Shown here one piece after another: positions 21,121-32,800 of a stretch of 64,000 nucleotides of DNA. The first letter of the stretch is position 1, and every line of letters begins with the position of its first letter. The position numbers and the translations under genes were made by a program. Origin of the DNA: Blattamonas nauphoetae. Its lineage: Eukaryota; Preaxostyla; Oxymonadida. The DNA lies in NCBI GenBank assembly GCA_033064195.1, contig JARBJD010000365.1, positions 1 through 64,000 of the forward strand, in the 5' to 3' direction. The notes beneath the pieces were generated by a model that was given only the letters and a program-made list of their open reading frames with translations, was not told where the DNA came from and did not search any database.

Positions 21121-24100
21121 TCATTGTCTGCTGTCAGAACCGTTTCTCCTTCTGGTTGAACGGAGATTGCGGTGAGGAGGCGACGAACCCTCTCTGTTTG
21201 GAAGATCGACGAGTGAACTCGGGAACACCGATGAAGGTTGGGAGATCTGCATTCTCGTCTCAGTTTTGGAGGGAGCGTCGTACAGCCCCGAGTCAGTTTT
21301 GTCCGTTCTCTTCTGCTTCCCGAAGTCTTTCTCATCGAATGCGGTGCCTGGTTCTTCAGGAAAACTCGCCTCTCCCTTCAATTCATCAATCCCCATGACA
21401 CGAGATGAGGTGTTCTCGATGTTCCCCACATCAGCATCAAGATTGAAAGTCGTTGTCAGAAAAGGACTCAGTTCGGCAATCATTTCATACAAAGCGTTGA
21501 TCATTTCATTGTTGTCTGTTTTTTGCAGTGTCGGATGGCACGCTGCAATGATTGCAGAAATTCTGTCAATCAGAAGCTGGGCATTCAAGCGAATGTCGCG
21601 TTGGACGCTTGTGTGAATTGGATCTGTGTCAGAAAGTGAAATATTGTCTCCAATCATCATCCCCACTTCGTGTGTGCATCCGGTCCCTTCAAGGTTCTCT
21701 GAGTGTCGAGGTTCTGAGCCGAGAGTGTGTTGGCGTTCTCTGACAAGAGCATGCCAAGTGTCACAGTGATTGCGTGTGGTGTCGAGGATGTTCCCGATTG
21801 CGGTTATCATATCGTCAATGCTGAGCTCCTCAATTTGCTTCTCTTGCGACCTGAACGGTGTGGTCATCGCTCTGATCGTCATGTCTCCTTCATTCTGAAA
21901 GGTTGAATTCAGTTCATTTTGAAAACAGGCGAGTTGATCCTTGCTGCCCGACTTCCAAGCGATCAGCAACTGCAAACTCAGTCCTTCTTTCAGCGTCTGC
22001 AGAAGAGCGTTCTCCATCATTGCTCTTCGGCATTCATCTGTCATGGGAGCAGCAACAACAATTGATTTCAGATGCGATCTCAATGTGTTCACATGATCAT
22101 GAACCTGTTCGAGATGGAACTGGAGGATGCGAAAGCAAGGATTCAGAAGGATTGGCAGGTCGTGTCCTTCCTCAATCCATTGCTCCCAGTTCATCCCGAA
22201 GCAGTTTCGAGCATTCATGATAATTCTGTCCAGTTCGTCAGATCCACGAGAGCTGGTGTCTGGACCACTGTCACTTGCGAGCATCAATTCACACTCCACC
22301 TCAGCCGTGTCATTCAGCACCATGTGCTGCTTCGACCGTTGGAAGAAGAACCGAGCAGTGTCGATCTCTCTTCTGTGGAGGGAGAGTCGTGATCGCAGAA
22401 GGAGTCCTTTCGCCAACAAACATATCAGGCGTGATTTTTCGGTCTCGTTTCCACAGTTTTGGATCCTTTTGGTCAGTTCGGCTTCATCTGCCTGAAGTGC
22501 ATCGCCCATCCTGGGGTGAGGATTCTTGCGATTCAGCCACTGCCAAAAGTATTCGTATTCGACGCGTTTGGAACTGATATAATCTGTCTCTGTCTCCGAG
22601 CTAACATCGAGAGCACCAATTCTGGCACATGGAACAGCAGGAAGCATGGATCGTGTGTTGTACGTGTGTTCTGTAACAGTTGCAGCCCTTTCGATCAGTT
22701 CGGCTTCACCTGCCTGAAGTGCATCGCTCATCCCAGCGGGAGGATTCATGCAATTCAGCCATTCCCAAAAAGACTCTTCTTCGATCCGTTTGGAACGGAG
22801 AGGATCTGCCACTTGCTTTGGGTAAATATCAAGCGGATCAACACTGGCGTTCGGAACAGCAGGAAGCATGAATTGTGCGTTGTGCTTGTGGTTTGTGATA
22901 TCCACACTTGGCACATCATACTCCAATGATTGGAATGGCCGCTCGTCAAGCTTGATTGGTTTGTATTGACAGTTCCCGACCTGCTCATAGCTCATTCTGA
23001 AACGTCCACTCCACAGACAGTGTGCATCGATGATGTTTGAGAGAGCATTCCGAGATCCTGATGCCTGTTGTGTTGAGGTAATGTGAGAAGTGACATCGTT
23101 TGGGGTTGATTCCGTTCTCCGCATTGTTGAGAGGGGTGGAGGGAAAGGCAATCGATAGACATCTGGTGTGTCGGGGATGACACTCGTGCAAGTGACCTCA
23201 ACATATTCGTTTTGATGCGAAGGAGATTGCATTGTTGGCCACAATCCACTGCTCACTTTCTTCTGTTTGATGACAGATGGATCTGTAACGAGATCAACAG
23301 ACATCCTGACAGTGTTCTTTTCTGGCGATTGGCCCTTCTTTTTGGTCTTCCCTGTGTTCAGTTGGGTCTCCCGAAAGAAGATTGTTTCCAAGAAGAAAGA
23401 ATGCTCGAGGTGATTCCTTCGCTCGATCTCAATGTGTTCTTTGAATGAGAGAAGTTTTGGTGTGTTTGAATAAACCAGATCAATCAGCTCGTGGTTCTGA
23501 CGAAACTCGGAATAACATTCTTCCATCGCTGAACAGAAATGATCCGGAAAGTTCTCAGTGACGAGCGACCCACAGGAGGTGCAGCGGACGGCATGCGGAT
23601 TGTGGTTAACTTCAAGATCAGTGAATCGAGCCAAGATCGGAGCAGCGCTTGCTGTCGTTGCAGGGATTCCGCTGACTCCAGCATCAACCTCTCCTTTGGC
23701 TTCGAACTGTCCAACCAACCTGTTCTGCACGGCGATGAACGACTCCAGCTTTTGGACGCCGTGTGGCGGGATGGCGGAACACCCATTCAAATCTGTGACG
23801 ATGAACGACGGAAAGATCTGGACTCGTTTCAAATGGTACTGTGTGGCCAGGATGTAACACCATCTCTTCATCAGACGGACACTCTTGTCGGACATGTCGT
23901 AATTGGATCCAATCCGACCTTTGAGGAAGAAGACGCCGAGTGAGTGGAGGACATCTGACTCCTTCAAGTACCTGAACATCACAAGGATCGAATCAAACGC
24001 TGTGTTTGGTGCATGATTTGTGACGAGGTGACATGTGACGACTTTCAGTCGAGCCCAATGCGCACGACGTTCACCACTCACAAAAGCGTCGTCTGCGTCT

Positions 24101-25988
24101 GACTTTTCATCCGCACTGTTTGGAGGCGAGAAGCAAGTCAGAGCTTTCTTAGCGACGCAAGACTGGAAGAGGAAGTCCCATTGTGGGTTGTACGTCTGAG
24201 CCTCGTGTCTGCAGAAAGATTCAGCATCTGGAAGTGTCACTGTTGGAAAGTATGACGAATCATTCATCTCTTCACAAAGCATCAATGTCGTTCTGGGGAA
24301 CGAAACTGTCGGCGAGGTGATTGTGGATGGGTTAAGCGGTCTCAGCTGTGTCAAGGTGAGTCCTTTCTCGACAGCACTCAAATGTGCTTCGTCATTCTCT
24401 TCGGTGGTTCGATCTCGCTCGATTTGGGACGCGTCCTGAGTCGCATGTTGTGTGAACCAGTTCATCGGATCAAATTGTGGAGAGGACGGGTGGATGTTCC
24501 GATGCTGCCTCTTCACGATGTGTGGATTGAACACATCCCGTGGAATCATTCCTTGCTTCTGGATGGACGCTTGTGATTTCATCATAGGCGATTTTGGGGC
24601 CGTGCTGAAGTGATAGGGACATTGAATGGCATTGAACAAGTGAATCATTTCGGGAAACAAGAGTGTCGGCACGTTGTACAAGAAAATGGGTGCAATGATC
24701 ATCTTCGGCACTGTGATCTTTTCCCATCCTTCCTTCGCACATGTCAGGAGAACAACATGATCACGAGGAGGTATTTTCCAGCTGTGAACAATAAACCTGT
24801 CCGAAGAAGCAAAAGGTGAAGAAAAGAGCGAAGATACTCGTCCACAATGTGCCAAGTTGTTCCTCGAAGACGATTCTCAATTTGATTGTTTTGGTTCACA
24901 AAGAGCTTGAAGAAGTGCGGGAAGTGATGGATGCTTGGCACGGTTAGTCGTCCGATGGGGGTTTCCGATGAATATACTTCTTGAGGATCATACTCATCGT
25001 TTTTTGTTGTTGTTGTTGTTGTTGGGGTACACATCATCACGTCGTACGTGTAGCAAAAGGTATCTCTTTCGATGAGAACTGGTGGTTCGTTTCCTCTGTT
25101 GATAGTGATGAACGCCTTTCCGATTGTATCTAATTTTTGGTCTTGAAATGAGTTTTCATCATAATCACAAGGAATCGGAGCTGTTGTATTGGTGATCTTA
25201 TTCCGATTCCTGAAGATGAACGATGGTTCACCGTGTCGCGCTGTTTTCACTTCCTAAAAAAGTGGAAATTGAAAAAAGGAGCAAACATTCACTCCAAGAC
25301 TCATGGTCAAAGTGATTAGTGGCATTCGAATCGCTGATTTCCCAATCCCAGGTGTTCCGGTTACGATGTGAAAGATGGCAGGGATTGGGTTTTTCGATAA
25401 ACAAGTTTGTGCGTATCCATTGGAGTTGAAGAGAATGTGAGAAAACAATGAGTACGTCGATGGACGAAAGAGAAGGTCGATTGGTGAAGAGAGAAAATTG
25501 TTTATGTCTTTAACTGTTGATATAGACTTATACACATATTTAGCTTTGTTGAATGGCTTTGCATATTCTGTATCATCTTCAAAATTTGGGATCTCTGTTT
25601 GGTGGAGTGGATTGATTGATGAATCAATGGAAATCTGGAGATTTCTGAAGACCTCACAATTCCTGTCCTTCTGTTCGTCGATTTTTTTCTTCGCTTCCGT
25701 TTTTGACGACTCCAGTGCATCGCGTAAGCGTTTAAGGAGTTGTTGATAGTCTGGAGCATGAAAGTTTCGTTGGTCAGTCGACCACCACTTGACATATGAA
25801 TCACAACTGGAGTCAGTAGATCTTTTGACTTCAGGAGGAAGTGAATCGTAGATTGATTTAAAATTGTTGAAACATTTTTGAATGGATTCCTCTTTGCTGG
25901 GGTTCTGAACGCACTTATCGAGTAGATCGAGATTGCGCAAAGCTGAGGAGATGAGGATAAAGTTGGCGGAAGGAGTTCGCCCACTCAT
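21121..25988 (-). CDS. RHS/Crinkler-like P-loop protein with long helical tail
   Basis: Three exons: 25293-25988, 24838-25253, 21121-24796. The introns are 39 nt (GTGAATG to TTTTTTAG) and 41 nt (GTATCTTC to GGACAG); the join gives 1595 codons in one frame. A Walker A motif GTPGIGKS lies at residues 211-218. After the second intron the chain reads WHIVDEFIVHSWKIPPRDHV followed by VVLLTCAKEGWEK, matching the Walker-B-like and sensor strands of RHS and Crinkler NTPases. Then come a CxxC-x9-HxC zinc-binding patch (CTSCGSLVTENFPDHFC), basic and Ser-rich linkers, a tandem duplication of about 70 residues (LPAVP ... FWEWLN ... MSDALQAGEAEL) and TPR-like helices. Function unknown; RHS and Crinkler proteins are fast-evolving families tied to effectors and mobile elements. 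The start is unsure: an ATG at 26073 opens another frame (MSLTDRINVTHPG) that might join by a further intron. Confidence 0.65.
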
Positions 25989-26827
25989 TGAAAGATGGGT
26001 TGAATGATGGGCAAAGTGCTAGGATTCCATTGCAACCGGGATGTGTCACGTTGATTCGATCAGTTAAACTCATTCTCCGAAAACAAAGTTAAATCCAAAA
26101 AGAATGATAACGGTGGAACGAAGAAAAGTCCAGAATCGAGAGCTGTTTGGATCTCGCCTTGCTTCGAAAGAGGACGAAAAGACGATGTGCGCAAAGATGA
26201 ATAAAATTTCGCGAATGGCGAGTCGAAGAGAATGACAATGAATCACAAAGCGAAATGAAGACCAGAAAGATGACACCAGACGATTCAACGAGACGACATC
26301 ACAATCACATGAAGGGTGATCACGGTGGCTTCTCAAACTCAAAAATGGGCACAACGAGATGGACTGAAGTCTGGCTTCTCAAATCAAGAACACCAATCTC
26401 TCCCAACTCACAAATTCAGCGGGAGGGAGTGCGATGGTGGAATCAGGACGAAGGAAGAAAACGAGCACAGAGAAGAAGAGTGACCGAGTTCGTGACATGA
26501 CTGTCCTCGTTTGTGAATGAATGCGATCTGTGATTGTGGTTGGGTGAGTCGATCGCTTTTTGTGAAGTGAGTGGTCAGAAGAAAAATGAGTGAGACATGA
26601 ACACTTCTGAGTGTCGAGTCCAACTTCATCTGATCTAACCAATTGAGATGAGTGTGAATATAGGAGAAATGAAGTGAGATGATGGTTAGAGCTTCCAACA
26701 CAGGCTCGTGTGAATAAAACTTCCCCACGTGAGGAGAGGCTGATAGACAGTATCGAGATGGATGTTGAGATGGGAGCTGGGTGTCATATAAAGAGAGATA
26801 ATCAGTGCGATGTGACGACAATGAGGT
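25989..26827. other. Intergenic region upstream of the P-loop gene
   Basis: About 840 bp between the 5' end of the P-loop gene and the 3' end of the giant membrane protein gene, both on the minus strand. It may hold a further 5' exon of the P-loop gene near 26000-26073 (see that entry). The rest has only shadow ORFs; no RNA gene or repeat was seen. Confidence 0.45.
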
Positions 26828-29800
26828 TCAAGCATTCAGTTCCTTCTGATGCAGTTGAGTCTGGTTGTCACTGAACAAAGAAGACGATTCCAGAGTCGAG
26901 ATCAGGTCTTTCAATGTTGGTCGTTCATCAGGCTTCAGCGAAAGACACTTCTCAATCACAATCATCAATTCCATTCCCATCGACTTCTCTGTGCTTGGCT
27001 GGAATCCAGTCCCAAGCAATCGCTGGGCGTTCGTCGAGTCAACTTCCCCAAACGGAACACTTTCCGTTTCCAGTTCCCAAAGAATCAATCCCAAACTGAA
27101 CACTGCCGCTTTCTCTGCCGACACCTTCTCCTTTCCATCGTAGATTTCGGGTGCTTGCCACCGTTTCCCCTCGTGCCCCTCGCTCAGGGGCTCAAGCCCT
27201 AAAAAAGACTGCGTCGAGTTTTGTGTTGGTGCTGCTGCTTTCTCTTCTGTCTGAAGCATCACTGTGTTCTCATTGTCCAGAAGAATCGTGTGCGGCGAGA
27301 TCCGACTCAGTGCTGTGATGTTCTCAAAGTTCTGACGCATTCGCTCAGCCAGCTTCGCCAGTTGCACTGTGATCCCCTGCTTCTCGTCTTTCGTCAGTTT
27401 CCCCTGCTGTCGGTGCAGCCTGTTGAACAGCGTGTCGTTCGTAAAAACGATCGTCCTTTCTTCATCGTCCCCAAATCGAATCACTTTTCGAGTTTCCACA
27501 AATCCGTTCCGATCAATCCCTCCCTCTTCCGGCACCACTTTCTGTTCGGTCGACGGGGCACAATCGAACGCGTTGTCTGGTGCTTTCACGAGATTCGCCG
27601 AGGATTGCAGTTTGAAGACGTCTTCGTTGTCGTTCGGCTCCATTTTGAACACAATGTCAGCGTCATCCAGTTCTTTGGTTTGCGCTGACAACTTTTCAGC
27701 ATTCTGCTTCCTGTTTCGGCGACAGACGAGAACAACGATCAGGATCACCAAGAAGACGACGAGAAGGACACTCAGAGAGATGATCAGAGGAAGCAGCCAG
27801 TTCTTGTGTTGAGAGAATTGCGATTTCCGTTCGTCGGATAAACTCAGCTTCAGCATCACTGAAGTCGATGTGCGAACATCTGATCCAAACACAAGTCGAG
27901 CTCGCCATTCCAGTTTCGATTCCAGTTGCGACAGTGTTGTTTCCGACAGTGTGATCGTCATCGATGATTCCGTCCAGTCAGCTGTGTTCGAAGACGAGAG
28001 TGGAATGGACAGTTTCGATTTCTCTTTCTTCTCTTCAATCGAGAACACTTCAAGCGACAATCCACAAGGAATCAGGAACTCTCCCTTCAGTTCAAGCTTG
28101 AATGTCTTCGTTTTCTTGTTCCATTCCGCTTTCTTCTCGTTTGCAGTGAGGGCCGGCGAGAAGAATATTGAATCTGGTTCGATGTCGTCGGTTTCAATCG
28201 TGCAGTTTTCTTCCAACACAATCCATCCATTTCGATGCTCCTTTGTTCCATCTCCTCCACTCAGCGACTCAATCACAACTTCCCCATCCCCACTGCAGCG
28301 CATGTTTCTTCCCAACGATGGGAATGCTTCGAAATTCGCATAATTCTTGCTGAAACTCCCCGAATGAACATCCACTCGTCCACCAATCATCTCAATCGCT
28401 CCTTGACGAAGATGCTCGAACTTAGTCCAACTGAGATCCAAGTTTGTGTTGGTTGATTGGATTACTGCTCCTGTCCAGCTGCAGATGTCTTCGTTCGCGT
28501 TCAGAGCACTTGCGGAGGAGAGTGTGGACGAACCAAGGAACGTGCAGCTCGACAGTGTCATGTTTGCTGTGTCCGACACTTTCACAAACACACTGTCCAT
28601 GCTTCCAGAAAACGATGTCTCGCTCAGCGATGAGTGAGAGAGCGACAACAGCTCCAAAAGTGGCGATGACGTCTCAATCGATTTCACACTCACTTTCGTC
28701 ATTTCAATCGATCCTCCATCCATCCTCACAAATCCTGATCCCCTCTCTGCCAGTTCCGATGACCCAACAATCGTCAGCGATTCCAGTTCCAATCGCCCAC
28801 TTCCTCTCAACAGCCATTCAATCCCATTCTCCGGCTTCAGCTCGATCGTCGGGTGAGACGTCACACTGTCTGTCACTTTCATTCGCATCAACTTGAAGTC
28901 CAGTCCTTTCTCCAACTCTGTCCAATTCACAATGCTCATCGTCAGCCGCTTCAGATTCAACTCTTTCACAACATCGAACAGCAGGCCCATCGATCGAGCT
29001 GGAATGTCCTCTCCTCCAAAAATGGACTCGTCTGTCGATCCTGTCGAGTCCGAGAAAACTGACAACTCGGTTGGAGCTGCGAACGGCCCGAATGTCTTCG
29101 AGCTGATTGGTATTTCCTCCATCGCGTCCTGTTCGCTCCTGATCTTCCACACTTCGTATGACATCCCGAATCGCAGACCAGGCTGGCGAATCAGAGAGAT
29201 TGGAGAGGACGATCCAGACGTCGTAGAGTTGAATGTGATGGGGATGGTCAGAGAAGAGTCGACAAGATGGATCAAGAATGTCGAATCTTTGGGCAGATTC
29301 GATCCAGAAACAGACAGAACAATCGACGTGTTCATTTCGGTGCTGAACAGTGGCGAGATCGAGGCGATCACAGGAGGTTCGGGAACGGTGAAAGAAATCG
29401 GTTCAAAGAAGAGAGGAGACGATGAGCCAGAAGCGAAGAATCCATTCACAGAATACGAGTGAGAGGGAAGAATGTCAATCGAATCTCCAAATATCGTTCC
29501 AGAAACAATCCATTCTGATGACGAAAACAACATCGAAAGATTTGACAGTGTGAGCGGCGAGGAAGTCTCTTTCACTTCAACTGTGTATTCTTTCGAGGTG
29601 TCAAGTTCTCGACCTGAAACTGGAATCAGAAGCGTCGTTTGGGAAGGGTTGAAGCGAAGAGACGACGATATCCCAACAAGACGAGTCGGTTCGGTTCCAG
29701 TCTGGAATGAAAGACCAGAATCAAACAGAACAGGCGCTGACAACGAGTCTGTCACTCCAACCACTTCATAAGTCGTCGAATAGTTCAATCTCGACACTTC

Positions 29801-32800
29801 TGGATTTGTTGAGAAGAGGATCGCTGTGCTCGATCCAGTCGTTCCATCTGTGAATGTTGCTGTCAATGAGCCAGCTGGACTCAGTTCAATTGTGAACGGC
29901 CCGTTCGTCATTTCAATCCCAGCCAGCACAAGCGGCAGTTCTTTCTCCTCATTGCTTCGTGAGTTCTGCGTCAATCCTGTCAAACGAGCTGGTGATGCAA
30001 CGATGGAGAATTCAGCATTCAATTCAACTTGAACTTTCCGACTTTTCCCAACTTTCTTCTCCAAACGAACAATTCGATAGCGAACTCCATATTTCAGTTT
30101 TGGTGTTGGATAAAGTGATGCTGTGCTTGACCCTGCCTTCTCTGAATCAAACGATGCTGTCAGAATTGCTTTGTCGGTCGAATCCTTCGTGTTCTCCACT
30201 TCCATCGTGAAGTCACCAGTCTCCATCCAATGACCTTCCAGTGCGATGGTCGTTGTGTTGACGTCTTTCCCATATTCCACTTTCACAACTCTCAAAACTC
30301 GGCTTGACTTTGAAACTGTTTCAAATGTCTGTCCACCAACGAACAGCACTTCCGCCTTCTTCTCGTCTTCAACTTTCGTCAGCTCGTAGATCGTGTTATA
30401 ATCAAGCTCAATCTCCTCTTCATTCTCCGAAAACAGAATCCCACTTCCTGACCCAACTGTGCTTGTTGTGAACACCACAACGATCCTGTGAACCGCCGAA
30501 GTGGAAGATGAAGTCAGAGACAGCGTCAGATTCTGGTTTGTTGGCATCGATACTCCTTCAACCACAAAGTCCGCTGTCTTTTCCAGTGTGTCGTACGAAG
30601 ACAATGTAAGTTTTGTTAAACGGCTCGGTTCTGTGGGAACTCGGAAGATGACGTTTGGATTCACGATCGTCGGTGTAGCGGAGATGGTGAGCTGCGACAC
30701 AATGAATTCAGTTCCATATTTCAGTTTCGATCCAGCATTCCCAAAGATCAACTCTGTCACGGATGTTGATGTCTGATCACCACTTCCAGAAACAGTTCCA
30801 TCCAAATACAACAATGACCCTTTCACTTCATTCGTCTTCGAATCCCATTCCTGAATCGTCACTGAGAACGACGATCCACCAGGAAGAGCCACTCCAGAAA
30901 GTGTCACTGTCCCAGATGTCTTCTTTTCGTCAAGAAGATCACAAGTTGCTGATTCCACTCGACACGGTGCAGGTGGAACGGTGAAGCGAGTCGATGAGGA
31001 CACAGCTGCCGAGATCGTCGAGCTTTTGAACGAAATCACTTCGTATGTTCTTCCATATTTCAGTTTCTCGCTCTCATAAACCACAAACGATCCTTCTCCA
31101 ACAGACACCTCTTCGATTGATCCAAAGGAGAATGGCAGATCGATCTCAGTCTTCTTCGCGTCAGAAACATCAAACACTTTCAGAGTGAACGATTCGCTCG
31201 TCATTCGAGAACAATCCAGTTTCAGATCAACAGTGTTCAGATTGCTCTGTGTCAGCGTGGGTAAACGGATGCTCGAAAGAGTCGGTCCTTCCGGCGTTGT
31301 CATCAAACACCCATCAAACAAAATGTGTTCGTCTCCTTTCCCAGACTCTCTCTTCACCAACGACGACAGAGAATACGATTTGTTGAAGCCAAATTGAGAG
31401 TTCAGTGACACTTCCAGTTTGGTTGTTCCTTGCCCATCAGTGAGGGAGATCTCGATTGGAGTCGAAACATCTGCGAACCATGCTTCATACATTCCACTCA
31501 CAGCAACCTCCGACACTTCCAACGACAACAAGAAGTGGTGGTTGGTGGATGTGTCCAGTGATGTCGACATCGCGCTGAGAACAGGTGCTGCTGGAATCCT
31601 CATCGAGACAGCGGAGCTCACAAGAATGTTTGACTCGATCGCCTCAATCAAATATTCTTCGTTGAACTTCATCGACGAGGCAGTCTCATCCATTCCAACT
31701 GAAAACACTGCCGAACATGATTCAGAATCAATCAATTTCAGAGCAGACAGCGATGTCCAAATTGATTCTCCTTTCTTTCCTTTCACTGATCCCATCGATG
31801 ACTTCAGAGCTCGACCAGAGAATGTCACAGTTGCTTCCGTCTTTGCTCCGTTCAGAACAATCGATCCAACTCCTTCGATTCGCGATGGTTCCGAAGGTGT
31901 CGTGATCGTCATCGCGTCTGACGCAATTCGAGTCGATGTCAGAGTTTCTTCCACTTTCTGCACAGCATACACTGTTCCATATTCAAGGTCTTTGTTCGCA
32001 TCGAATGGATACAGTTGGGCGGACGAGTCAATCACCAATCCTGATTCATCGGTCACAATCTTGAGCGTGCGAGGGTGGGCTGCTACACCAGATGGGGTGC
32101 TCGTTGACGAGAGAAACACAGAATACGATGTGGAGGGAGAAAGACGGAATGATGACCAGTGAAGAGCAATCGAGTCTGATCCATCCATTTGAGACACTCC
32201 CGACAGTCGACATGGTTCAGTGGGCGTCATCACACTGATCGGTGTTCGAGTCGTTGAGACTTCATCGTTCGAAAGGGAAACCAGATCGTAAATCGTTCCA
32301 TATTTCACTTTCGCCAATCCAGAAACATTTCGCGCCAATACTGACACAGACCCCTTCGATCCCACAATCGCTGCTTCCAGGCACACTTCCTCATTCCCAT
32401 CATTCAACACAAGCGTGTATGTTCCATCCATCACATTCGTTGTGATCAGAGAGAACACAACACAATCCAATGTCTCATCAAGAGTCGTCGAAATGCTGTG
32501 CACATGAGGTGGTTGGCTGGGTGTCGTGAATGTGAATGTCACAAAGTTGTCTGCTGTGCTGGCGTCGGTGTACAGATAATACGACCAATCTCGACGGATC
32601 GAGACTGTGTCAGAGTCGAAGATCTCGTTTGGCTCATCCGTCACATCAGCGTTCCTCCCTCCACGTGTTCTCGTTTGTGACGACGAGCTCCCTCCAATCG
32701 TCACCAGATGATAGAGTGTGTTGCCCTTCATCTCGTTCGGCCCTCCAATCGGGATGTCAGTAACGATTCCAGGAAGGGCTTCTCCAAGCGCCATTTCAAA

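Noticed and set aside
31419-32162. Plus-strand ORF of 247 codons
   Set aside because: It is a shadow inside the 2599-aa receptor gene, whose repeat modules are clearly on the minus strand.
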